30,674 nt of DNA from Kmv42 sp040757455 (lineage in GTDB: Bacteria > Nitrospirota > Thermodesulfovibrionia > Thermodesulfovibrionales > SM23-35): NCBI GenBank assembly GCA_040757455.1, contig JBFLXE010000012.1, positions 1 to 30,674 on the forward strand, in the 5' to 3' direction. A program made the translations under genes and the position numbers. Below are positions 23,416 through 30,674 of this stretch, piece after piece. Numbering within the stretch: position 1 is the first letter of the stretch; the number at the start of each line of letters is the position of its first letter. Below the pieces are notes generated by a model, which did no database searches, was not told the origin of the DNA, and saw only the letters and a program-made list of their open reading frames with translations.

Positions 23416-26400
23416 ATGGTAGACAAAGCTTCTCAGATGTCTTTTCCGATAGTCGGCATTGGCGCCTCTGCAGGCGGCCTTGAAGCATTTAAGAGGTTTC
23501 TGGATGAACTTCCGCAGGAATTAGGTTTTGCCATCGTCTTTATCCAACACCTTTCAGCTAAACAAAAAAGTCTTCTCCCCGATTTGCTCCGCTCCAGAAA
23601 AACATATATCGATATAAATGAAATATCGGATGGACTGGAGGTCCTGCCCGGAAAGATCTACCTCAGCCCTCCTGGAAAAGAGGTCCGGATTCTAAGAGGT
23701 AACTTCCATGTTACCGCCCGCAGAAGGGCGCATCTCTGTCTGCCCGTCGATGACTTTTTTGAATCCCTCGCTGAAGAGGCTGGAGAAAGGGCTATCGCCG
23801 TAATCTTATCCGGCGCTGGGACTGATGGAGCACGCGGAATTCAATCGATCAGAATGATGGGCGGTACTGTATTTGTTCAGGATCCAGGGACTGCCGAGTT
23901 TGCGGGCATGCCTCTCGCTGCGATCAATACCCGGCAGGTGGACGGAGTTTTCCCGCCGGCTGACATCGCCCGCGAGATGCTGAAGATGCAGAGTTCGGGA
24001 GCGGTCTCCATAGCCGCCAGCACTCCTTTCTCTCCATCAGACTTTCAGACCTTTTACCGGCTGATCCGTGAGAAGACCGGCTACAGCTTTGATCATTATA
24101 AAAAAACCGTAGTCGCCAGGAGGATCCGAAGGCGAATGTATCTTCACGGAGTTAGGTCGATCCGGGAATATCTCGAGATAACAGAGAAGAAAGATTCCGA
24201 AGCGTCTTTGCTGGCTTCTGATCTCATGATTGGCGTCACTTCTTTCTTCAGGGACCGGCTGGCCTGGAAAGCCCTTAAAATAGAAGTGATACGAAAATTT
24301 GTTGCTGAAAATGACATCTCTCAAATCCGCGTGTGGACACCAGCATGCGCAACGGGTGAAGAGGCGTATTCCATCGCCCTGCTGCTTCGCAACGAACTCG
24401 ATCTTGCAGGCAGGAAGAGAGAAATCCAGATCTTTGCCACCGATGTCAACGAGTCGGCACTCGAAAAGGCAAGAGAAGGTACATACCCGTCCAGCATTAT
24501 TGCGGATGTGCCATCGGATTACAAGCATAAATATTTCACTTTCTCCGAGGATGGTCTGACCGCGACAATTGTCAAGGGGATACGGGAACAGGTGGTATTC
24601 GCGAAACAGGACCTCCTCACGGACCCTCCTTTTTCGAAGCTCGACCTTATAATCTGCCGCAATCTTCTGATATATCTCGAACCCGAAGCACAGGAGAAAT
24701 GCATAGCGATCTTCCACTACGCCCTGAAGGATGGAAGGTATCTCTTCCTGGGTAACGCAGAATCGCCGGGAAGAAACGGCAACCTTTTTAAATCCATCGG
24801 GCACAAGAAGTGCCGAATCTACACTAAAGTCAAGAAATCGCCTTCTTTGAGGATGCCACTCGTTTTTCCTTTTACGGCGGAGCGCACCGCAGCGCTTCCT
24901 CCCAAACAGGCCCAACTGTTACCTGACCAGCCGTCTTTAACTCAATTTGTGCAGGATGCCCTTCTTGAGGAATACGCTCCTTCTGCCGTGGCATTTAATC
25001 AGAATTACGATATTCTCTATCATAACGGGCCTACTAACAGATACCTGCGGCAGCCCCGCGGCGCACCCACGCAGAACTTGCTGGAACTCCTTCCGGAAAA
25101 ATTGCATAGCAAAATAAGAGCCGCCATTTACAGGACGACTCATGAAGCAAAGCATGTCTCTATTCGCGCAAGTATCTCGGGCGACTACGGGAAAAAGAAG
25201 CAGGTCACCCTCCGTATCTCAAAATTGAAAGAAAACCTTTATTTGCTTATATTTCGCGAGAAAAGCGTTTTTCCCGAACCGGCCGGGGTGGCATCTTTAG
25301 AGGCAGCTGAGGTTGAAGAGACTTCGGTGAGGCAGCTTGAGACCGAACTGTCGGTTACAAGGGAGGCCCTCCAGAGCCATATCGAGCAGCTCAGGAGTCT
25401 CAATGAAGAACTCCAGTCCTCGAATGAGGAACTCCAGGCGGCAAATGAAGAACTGGAAACATCCAGGGAAGAACTCCAGTCATTGAACGAGGAGCTTATC
25501 ACGGTGAATTCGCAGCTCCAGAGTAAGATAGAGGAACAGGAAGAGCTGAATAATGACCTGAACAATTTCCTTGCAAGCACCAATATCCCTACTATCTTTC
25601 TTGATCCTCAGTTCAGGGTAAAGCGCTTCACACCTGCCGTGTCGAGGCTTTTGAAACTGATCCCATCCGACGTTGGACGGCCCATCGTCGATTTGTCACA
25701 GGAAAGCCTTGGTCCGGACCTCATTGCCGATGCCGAGTCAGTCCTCGACCGCCTCGTCCCTGTGACAAGGGAGATGACGCTTAACAGCTCCTGGTACATC
25801 CGCGCCACCCTTCCCTATAGAACCTCTGACAACCGCATCGAGGGCGTGGTTATAACCTATACTGACATCACAGGGATCAAACGAGCCGAGGAGCGCACGA
25901 AACATCTTGCGTCTTTCCCTCAAATGAATCCGAATCCTGTTATAGAAGTTGACTCTTCGGGAAAAGTCGTCTTCGTCAATCCGGCCGCTCAAAGGGTTCT
26001 GGAGAATCTCGGCATGGATAAGGGAGATATTAGCGTTTTCTTTCCCTCGGACTTTGGCGATATTCTTGAAGGTTTGATGAAATATGGGGAATCAACTCTC
26101 CACCGTGAAGTGTTAATAAAGGATAGGGTGTTTGACGAAACCATTCATCTTTCTCCGCAGTTCAACGTCGTGCGCATCTATGCTTTTGAGATCACCGAGC
26201 GTAAACGTGCCGAGGTGGCGCTACAGAAGGCTCATGACGACTTAGAGATGCGGGTCAAGGAACGCACAGCGGAACTCACGAAAGTGAATGAGGAATTGAA
26301 GACAGAAATCGCAGAGCGCCGGAGAGCGGAAGATGCTGCGAAGGCTGAACGTCAGCGACTCTATGGCGTTATGGAGACGCTGCCGGCTTACGTTGTACTT

Positions 26401-29400
26401 TTGACGCCCGATTACCACGTGCCATTTGCCAACCGCTTTTTCTGCGAACGCTTCGGGGAATCTCATGGTAGACGCTGCTTCGAGTACCTTTTCAATCGCA
26501 CTGAGCCTTGTGAGACTTGTGAAACATATTCAGTGCTGAAGACGATGCGGCCCCATTATTGGGAGTGGACAGGTCCTGATGGACGTGATTATGACATTTA
26601 CGACTTCCCGTTCACTGACGCAGACGGCTCCACTCTGATCCTCGAGATGGGCATCGACATAACCGATCGCAAACAGGCGGAAAAAGCGCTGCGTGAGATT
26701 AACGAGACGTTGGAGAGGCGTGTTGCCGAACGCACAGCGGAACTGTACATGGAAAAGACGATCTCGGATAGCACGATAGAAAGTCTGCCCGGCATTTTTT
26801 ATCTCTTTGATCGGCAAGGGCGATTCCTTAAATGGAATAAGAACTTCGAAAGGGTCTCAGGATACACCGCTGAAGAACTTTCAAGGATGCAACCTCTGGA
26901 TTTCTTCGCAGGAGATGATAAATGGCTTATAGAACACAGAATTCAGGAAGCTTTTACAAAGGGAGAGTCTTCGGCGGAGGCGGAATTTATTTCGAAAGAC
27001 GGGCATAAAACTCCCTATTTCTTTACAGTAGTGATGACCGAGATTCACAATACGAATTGCTTGATCGGTACGGGCATAGACATCACCCAGAGAAAGAGGG
27101 CCGAGGAAGAACTGCTAAAGAGCAAAAAGAGATTTGAGATTCTCTCTGAAACAGCCGGCCAATTGCTGGCAACTGACGAACCGCTCCAGATTGTCGACAA
27201 TCTGTGCCGGAAGGTCATGACCCTTCTTGATTGTCATGCATTCTTTAATTTCCTTGTAGATGAAGAAAAGGGCCGTCTTCGTTTAAATGCCTTCGCAGGA
27301 ATTCCTGAAGAGACCGCCAGAGAAATAGAATGGCTTGATTACGGGGTTACTGTATGCGAAACAGTTGCACGAGACGGACAACGTATGATCTGTGAGAATA
27401 TTCAGGAAAAACCAAATCCTCTGACTAATCTTGTTCGGTCATTCGGCATCAAAGCATATGCCTGCCATCCTCTTATGTCACAGGAAAAAGTGATCGGAAC
27501 GCTTTCCTTTGGCACACGGTCAAGGACGAGCTTTACTGATGATGAACTGGATTTAATGGAGACTGTTACCGATCAAGTTGCTATCGCAATGCAACGCATT
27601 ATGCTTCTTGAGAAAATAAAGGAACATGCTGATGAACTGGAAATAAAAGTTCAGGACCGGACAATAGAACTGTCAAAAACAAATGAGCTTTTAGAGAGGA
27701 TGTTCTCCAGCATTCATGTGCTCATTGCTTATATGGACAGGGATTTCAACTTTATCAAGGTCAATAAGGCATACGCTGATATTGTCAACCGTGTTCCTGA
27801 ATACTTCCCTGGTAAGAACCACTTTGACCTTTACCCCAATAAAGAGAATGAAGCTATCTTCAGGAAGGTCGTAGAAACAGGCGAGCCTTATGTTACTTAT
27901 GCGAAACCTTTTGAGTATGCCGAACATCCGGAATGGGGCATATCATATTGGGACTGGAACCTCCAGCCAGTGAGAGACATAGACGGGAAGATTAGAGGCG
28001 TTGTGCTATCCCTTCTCAACGTAACTGATCGCATCAAGTCACAGAAGCAAAGGGCAGTCGTAGCTGAACTTGGGCAGGCCGCATTGGCCGGAATGGGTCT
28101 TTATGAGTTGATGAACAAATCTGTTGCTTTAGTTGCGCAAACGCTTGGAGTGGAATATTGCAAGGTTCTTGAGCTGCTCCCGAACGGGAAGGCTTTATTA
28201 TTAATAGCCGGTATAGGCTGGAAAGAAGGGCTTGTGGGGCGTGGAACTGTAAGCGCAGGTACGGAATCACAGGCGGGTTATACGCTGTCATCTGATAAAC
28301 CGGTTATTGTTGAAGACCTTCGAACGGAAACAAGATTCAGCGGTCCGCCTCTTCTACACGATCATGGTGTGGTTAGTGGTATGAGCGTAATTATTCCCGG
28401 CCGGGAGGATCCTTTCGGGGTTCTCGGCGCACATACAACTCAACAGCGCACATTCACTCAGGATGACATTCACTTCCTTCAGGCGGTTGCCAATGTGTTA
28501 GCTGAAGCGATTGAGCAAAAGAGGGCAGACGAAGAGCTTCAAAAGAGCGAGAAAAAATACAGGTCGCTCATCGAACAGGCGGCGGATGCCATCGTTATTG
28601 TAGACAGGCAGTTGAATTTCCTGGACGTCAATCCAACGACATGCGAGATAAGCGGGTACAGTAAGGAAGAACTTCTTGGTATGAACGTAATTGACATGCT
28701 ACCGGAGGAGGAAATTGCCTCAAACCCGCTTCCGCTGGCCGAGGTGCTTGCCGGCGAAACGGTACGTATTGAGAGAAAAGCAAAGCATAAAGACGGAACT
28801 ATCTTCGATGTTGATGTGACTGCAAAGTTGCTTGAGGACGGAACGATTCAGGTTATCGTTCGTGATATTACAGAACGCAAAGAGGCGAATGAGAGAGATA
28901 AATTCATCACCAATCTGCTGGAATTGTTTGCTCGAAAGACATCCCGGAAAGACTATCTCGACTCCGTTGTACAGTTGATTGGCGAGTGGACCGGGTGTCG
29001 TAGTGTTGGCATAAGGGTGGTTAATGAGGAAAGGTATATACCATATGAATCATATGTGGGATTCAACGATGAATTCATGAAGCTCGAAAATATGCTCTCT
29101 CTGGATACAGATGTCTGTGCCTGTATCAGAGTGATTTCGGGTAAAGCCGAGCCGCAAGATCATATAGCGCTGACCTCTAAAGGCTCCTTTTGTCTCAATA
29201 ATTCCCTCAAATTTTTGAATACCCTCACGGAAAAACAGAAGATAAGGTATCGCGGAAACTGTACCAGAAACGGTTTTGCATCCATTGCCGTTATACCTAT
29301 TCGTTACCGGAGAAAAACGCTCGGCGCTATCCATATGGCTGATGAGAAAGAGAACATGGTTCCAAAGAAGACAGTGGAATTCCTCGAGTCGATGGCGGCG

Positions 29401-30207
29401 CCCCAGATAGGAGAGGCTTTACACAGGTTTGAAGTTGAAGCCGAAATAATTAAATCCCGTGACCAACTGGAGATGCGCGTCGAAGAGCGGACTGCCGAAT
29501 TAAAGAAGTTATCCGAAGAACTCAAGAGATCCAATGCAGACCTCCAGCAGTTCGCATATACAGCCTCACACGACCTCCAGGAGCCGCTCCGCGGGGTGGA
29601 AGGTTTCTCGAGACTGCTCTCAAAAAAATACAAGGGAAAACTTGATGAAAAAGCAGATGAATTTATTGAGTTCATTATTGACGGTGTGAAAAGGATGCAG
29701 CTACTTATAAAAGACCTTCTCGAATATTCCCAGGTCGAAACAAAAGGGAAAAGGTTCAAACCCATCGACACCTCAACGCCTTTGGCCCTCGCATTGGCAA
29801 ATCTCCAGAAGTCCATCGAAGAAAGTGAAGCAGAGGTGACGCATGATGAGGAGTTACCAAAGGTCATGGCCGATTCTTCCCAGATAAGCAGTTTATTTCA
29901 AAACCTGATCGGCAATGCCCTAAAGTTCAGGGGCGAGAAAAAACCAAAAGTTCATGTGTCATTTGAGAGAAGAGGTGGTGAATGGGTTTTTTCCGTCAAA
30001 GATAACGGGATCGGCATAGACTCTAAGAATTCAGAGAGGATTTTTGCTGTCTTCCAGCGCCTGCACGGAAGGTCAGAGTATCCAGGAACCGGCATCGGAC
30101 TTGCCATTTGTAAAAGAATAGTGGAACGCCATGGAGGCAAAATCTGGGTGGAATCAGAGCCTGGTAAAGGATCAACTTTTTACTTTACTTTGCCAGCAAT
30201 AGAATGA
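23416..30207 (+). CDS. CheB-CheR-PAS/GAF-histidine kinase giant fusion
   Basis: A 2263-residue soluble signalling protein. Residues 1-~190: CheB methylesterase without a receiver, catalytic S18 (GASAGG), H45 (IQHLS), D137 (GTDGARG). ~209-472: CheR methyltransferase with the SAM motif ACATGEEAYS at 310-319 and FATDVNESAL. ~513-615: PAS-like. ~635-717: coiled coil with six heptads of the type xNEELQS (662-703). Then PAS (716-815), PAS (833-928), PAS with C1021/C1032/C1035 (982-1096), PAS (1117-1230), GAF (1240-1400), PAS (1428-1540), GAF (1546-1700), PAS (1714-1825), GAF (1830-2005), HisKA with H2052 (ASHDLQEPLRG) and an ATPase (NLIGNALKF, DNGIGID, GTGIGLA) to the end. All catalytic motifs look intact. 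No receiver domain, chemoreceptor or CheA/CheW is encoded nearby, so substrate and output are unknown. CheB-CheR-PAS proteins are a known class, but this one is unusually long. Weak ribosome site. Confidence 0.9.
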   Translation: MVDKASQMSFPIVGIGASAGGLEAFKRFLDELPQELGFAIVFIQHLSAKQKSLLPDLLRSRKTYIDINEISDGLEVLPGKIYLSPPGKEVRILRGNFHVTARRRAHLCLPVDDFFESLAEEAGERAIAVILSGAGTDGARGIQSIRMMGGTVFVQDPGTAEFAGMPLAAINTRQVDGVFPPADIAREMLKMQSSGAVSIAASTPFSPSDFQTFYRLIREKTGYSFDHYKKTVVARRIRRRMYLHGVRSIREYLEITEKKDSEASLLASDLMIGVTSFFRDRLAWKALKIEVIRKFVAENDISQIRVWTPACATGEEAYSIALLLRNELDLAGRKREIQIFATDVNESALEKAREGTYPSSIIADVPSDYKHKYFTFSEDGLTATIVKGIREQVVFAKQDLLTDPPFSKLDLIICRNLLIYLEPEAQEKCIAIFHYALKDGRYLFLGNAESPGRNGNLFKSIGHKKCRIYTKVKKSPSLRMPLVFPFTAERTAALPPKQAQLLPDQPSLTQFVQDALLEEYAPSAVAFNQNYDILYHNGPTNRYLRQPRGAPTQNLLELLPEKLHSKIRAAIYRTTHEAKHVSIRASISGDYGKKKQVTLRISKLKENLYLLIFREKSVFPEPAGVASLEAAEVEETSVRQLETELSVTREALQSHIEQLRSLNEELQSSNEELQAANEELETSREELQSLNEELITVNSQLQSKIEEQEELNNDLNNFLASTNIPTIFLDPQFRVKRFTPAVSRLLKLIPSDVGRPIVDLSQESLGPDLIADAESVLDRLVPVTREMTLNSSWYIRATLPYRTSDNRIEGVVITYTDITGIKRAEERTKHLASFPQMNPNPVIEVDSSGKVVFVNPAAQRVLENLGMDKGDISVFFPSDFGDILEGLMKYGESTLHREVLIKDRVFDETIHLSPQFNVVRIYAFEITERKRAEVALQKAHDDLEMRVKERTAELTKVNEELKTEIAERRRAEDAAKAERQRLYGVMETLPAYVVLLTPDYHVPFANRFFCERFGESHGRRCFEYLFNRTEPCETCETYSVLKTMRPHYWEWTGPDGRDYDIYDFPFTDADGSTLILEMGIDITDRKQAEKALREINETLERRVAERTAELYMEKTISDSTIESLPGIFYLFDRQGRFLKWNKNFERVSGYTAEELSRMQPLDFFAGDDKWLIEHRIQEAFTKGESSAEAEFISKDGHKTPYFFTVVMTEIHNTNCLIGTGIDITQRKRAEEELLKSKKRFEILSETAGQLLATDEPLQIVDNLCRKVMTLLDCHAFFNFLVDEEKGRLRLNAFAGIPEETAREIEWLDYGVTVCETVARDGQRMICENIQEKPNPLTNLVRSFGIKAYACHPLMSQEKVIGTLSFGTRSRTSFTDDELDLMETVTDQVAIAMQRIMLLEKIKEHADELEIKVQDRTIELSKTNELLERMFSSIHVLIAYMDRDFNFIKVNKAYADIVNRVPEYFPGKNHFDLYPNKENEAIFRKVVETGEPYVTYAKPFEYAEHPEWGISYWDWNLQPVRDIDGKIRGVVLSLLNVTDRIKSQKQRAVVAELGQAALAGMGLYELMNKSVALVAQTLGVEYCKVLELLPNGKALLLIAGIGWKEGLVGRGTVSAGTESQAGYTLSSDKPVIVEDLRTETRFSGPPLLHDHGVVSGMSVIIPGREDPFGVLGAHTTQQRTFTQDDIHFLQAVANVLAEAIEQKRADEELQKSEKKYRSLIEQAADAIVIVDRQLNFLDVNPTTCEISGYSKEELLGMNVIDMLPEEEIASNPLPLAEVLAGETVRIERKAKHKDGTIFDVDVTAKLLEDGTIQVIVRDITERKEANERDKFITNLLELFARKTSRKDYLDSVVQLIGEWTGCRSVGIRVVNEERYIPYESYVGFNDEFMKLENMLSLDTDVCACIRVISGKAEPQDHIALTSKGSFCLNNSLKFLNTLTEKQKIRYRGNCTRNGFASIAVIPIRYRRKTLGAIHMADEKENMVPKKTVEFLESMAAPQIGEALHRFEVEAEIIKSRDQLEMRVEERTAELKKLSEELKRSNADLQQFAYTASHDLQEPLRGVEGFSRLLSKKYKGKLDEKADEFIEFIIDGVKRMQLLIKDLLEYSQVETKGKRFKPIDTSTPLALALANLQKSIEESEAEVTHDEELPKVMADSSQISSLFQNLIGNALKFRGEKKPKVHVSFERRGGEWVFSVKDNGIGIDSKNSERIFAVFQRLHGRSEYPGTGIGLAICKRIVERHGGKIWVESEPGKGSTFYFTLPAIE

Positions 30208-30266
30208 ATAAATCAGGGTTCAAGGGATCGAGTGAATGACTAAAACACAAAAATCCAAAATAAGAG

Positions 30267-30288
30267 ATTGCCACGCTTCGCTCGCAAT
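30267..30288. repeat. Dispersed palindromic repeat (GTCATTGCGAGC type)
   Basis: ATTGC and GCAAT flank a CACGCTTCGCTC core; on the minus strand it reads GTCATTGCGAGCGAAGCG, a short intergenic repeat found in many unrelated bacterial genomes. It lies in the 107-base gap between the giant kinase and the DUF488 gene, together with short direct repeats of the type TCGAACCCTCGACCC. It may act as bidirectional terminator, but no T-run is visible. Confidence 0.55.
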
Positions 30289-30314
30289 GACCCCTCGAAC
30301 CCTCGACCCTGTCG

Positions 30315-30596
30315 TCACTTCGGCTTCCAGACCTTCCCTTTATCGATAATGTGTTCAACTTCCCATCCCCTTTTATGAAGCTCCCGCGCGATCCATTTTC
30401 TATGACACTTCCAGGGGAATCTCTCAGCGCAGATAATTACAGAAGTCATTCTTTCAGCGATTGATTCGAGGAGGCTGACGCCTTTGTTGAAATCATCGGT
30501 GATTGTGTAAGCGATATATCCACCTTTTCTGAAGCCGCCAAGCTCGCTGCCTAACCCAGATAATTCATAAATTCTGCTGAAAAAAATAGCCAACAA
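30315..30596 (-). CDS. DUF488-family protein, probably N-terminally truncated
   Basis: The 93-residue product keeps the second half of DUF488: ELGGFRKGGYIAY, then VIICAERFPWKCHRKWIARE with the conserved CAE...CHR motif, ending EVEHIIDKGKVWKPK. The usual first ~50 residues (the YTIGHS...VDVRSFP strand and arginine) are missing. In their place the frame runs into MLAIFFSRIYELSG, whose first codons (a TTG start at 30594-30596) lie inside a long inverted repeat. This suggests that an insertion removed the front of the gene. The biochemical role of DUF488 is not established. Expression from the TTG is doubtful. Confidence 0.65.
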   Translation of the reverse strand: MLAIFFSRIYELSGLGSELGGFRKGGYIAYTITDDFNKGVSLLESIAERMTSVIICAERFPWKCHRKWIARELHKRGWEVEHIIDKGKVWKPK

Positions 30597-30661
30597 TCCT
30601 GAGAGCTTTGGTATTATTAAGTTTGCAAAGGCTCAAAACCAAAGAAAGGATGGTTGGCTAT
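30586..30661. repeat. Long imperfect hairpin directly before an ATG, possible insertion-element end
   Basis: ATAGCCAACAATCCT (30586-30600) and AGGATGGTTGGCTAT (30647-30661) match as inverted repeats in 14 of 15 positions. A second pairing, CTTTGGTATT (30606-30615) with AAAACCAAAG (30635-30644), continues the stem. The AAAGGA ribosome-site candidate (30645-30650) is largely buried in it. Subterminal hairpins that hide the tnpA ribosome site are known at the left ends of IS200/IS605 elements; the identification here is inferred. Confidence 0.5.
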
Positions 30662-30674
30662 ATGACAGAGTGTA
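30662..30674 (+). CDS. Possible start of a gene running off the right edge
   Basis: ATG-ACA-GAG-TGT (M-T-E-C) begins one base after the hairpin, 12 bases behind AAAGGA. Only four codons are visible. If the hairpin is the end of an IS200/IS605-type element, this would be its transposase; nothing in the four codons proves it. Confidence 0.3.

Noticed and set aside
24037..24915. 292-codon minus-strand open frame inside the giant kinase
   Set aside because: It is the antisense shadow of the CheR domain, which has clear catalytic motifs on the plus strand; the antisense product shows no family features.
1..30674. CRISPR array or prophage
   Set aside because: No regularly spaced direct repeats, cas genes, integrase or phage structural genes were seen. 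The repeats present are isolated palindromes.

Overview
The window is a stretch of bacterial chromosome with moderate GC and long coding runs. The organism is probably a Gram-negative anaerobe: it carries an 11-gene complex I without the NADH-input subunits, a SudAB/NfnAB-type ferredoxin:NAD(P) oxidoreductase, an Old-Yellow-Enzyme/dienoyl-CoA-reductase-like flavoprotein, a small ferritin-like protein, and very large PAS/GAF sensor kinases. This gene mix reminds me of Nitrospirota (Thermodesulfovibrionia) or Desulfobacterota-type genomes. That placement is an inference from style; no marker gene in the window proves it.

Layout. 1-402: the 3' end of an unknown gene and the first 32 codons of a REP-associated tyrosine transposase, cut by a stop. 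403-4126 (minus strand): RluA/RluD pseudouridine synthase, a ferritin-like protein and an FMN/FAD/Fe-S oxidoreductase of the dienoyl-CoA reductase family with an Asp in place of one cluster cysteine. 4308-6137 (plus): a PAS-PAS histidine kinase. 6321-7814: a divergent pair, a substrate-binding-protein-like protein without a signal peptide and an isochorismatase-fold hydrolase with an odd start. 7815-8130: no gene, but an inverted pair of dispersed repeats. 8131-18421 (minus): the operon nuoA-B-C-D-H-I-J-K-L-M-N. 18531-20783 (plus): the two NfnAB/SudBA subunits, divergent from nuoA. 20773-21567 (minus): an HD-domain protein. 21834-23137 (plus): tadA, a VapBC-type toxin-antitoxin pair and tRNA-Ser(CGA). 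23416-30207 (plus): a 2263-residue CheB-CheR-PAS/GAF-histidine kinase. 30208-30674: a dispersed palindrome, a truncated DUF488 gene, and a long hairpin followed by an ATG at the edge, possibly the left end of an IS200/IS605-like element.

The most remarkable observation is NuoD (15469-16944). In the middle of an otherwise normal quinone-binding subunit sits a two-cluster ferredoxin domain (eight cysteines, residues 328-368). With nuoE, nuoF and nuoG absent from the operon and a ferredoxin:NAD(P)H oxidoreductase encoded across a 109-bp divergent promoter region, the simplest reading is a ferredoxin-fed (not NADH-fed) proton-pumping complex I, with the NuoD insert as a possible extra electron-entry or docking wire. 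NfnAB would connect the same ferredoxin pool to NAD(P)H. A second pattern is that several genes (nuoA, tadA, the binding-protein-like gene, perhaps the HD gene) have a -10-like box only 2-12 bases before the start codon and no Shine-Dalgarno sequence, which suggests leaderless mRNAs.
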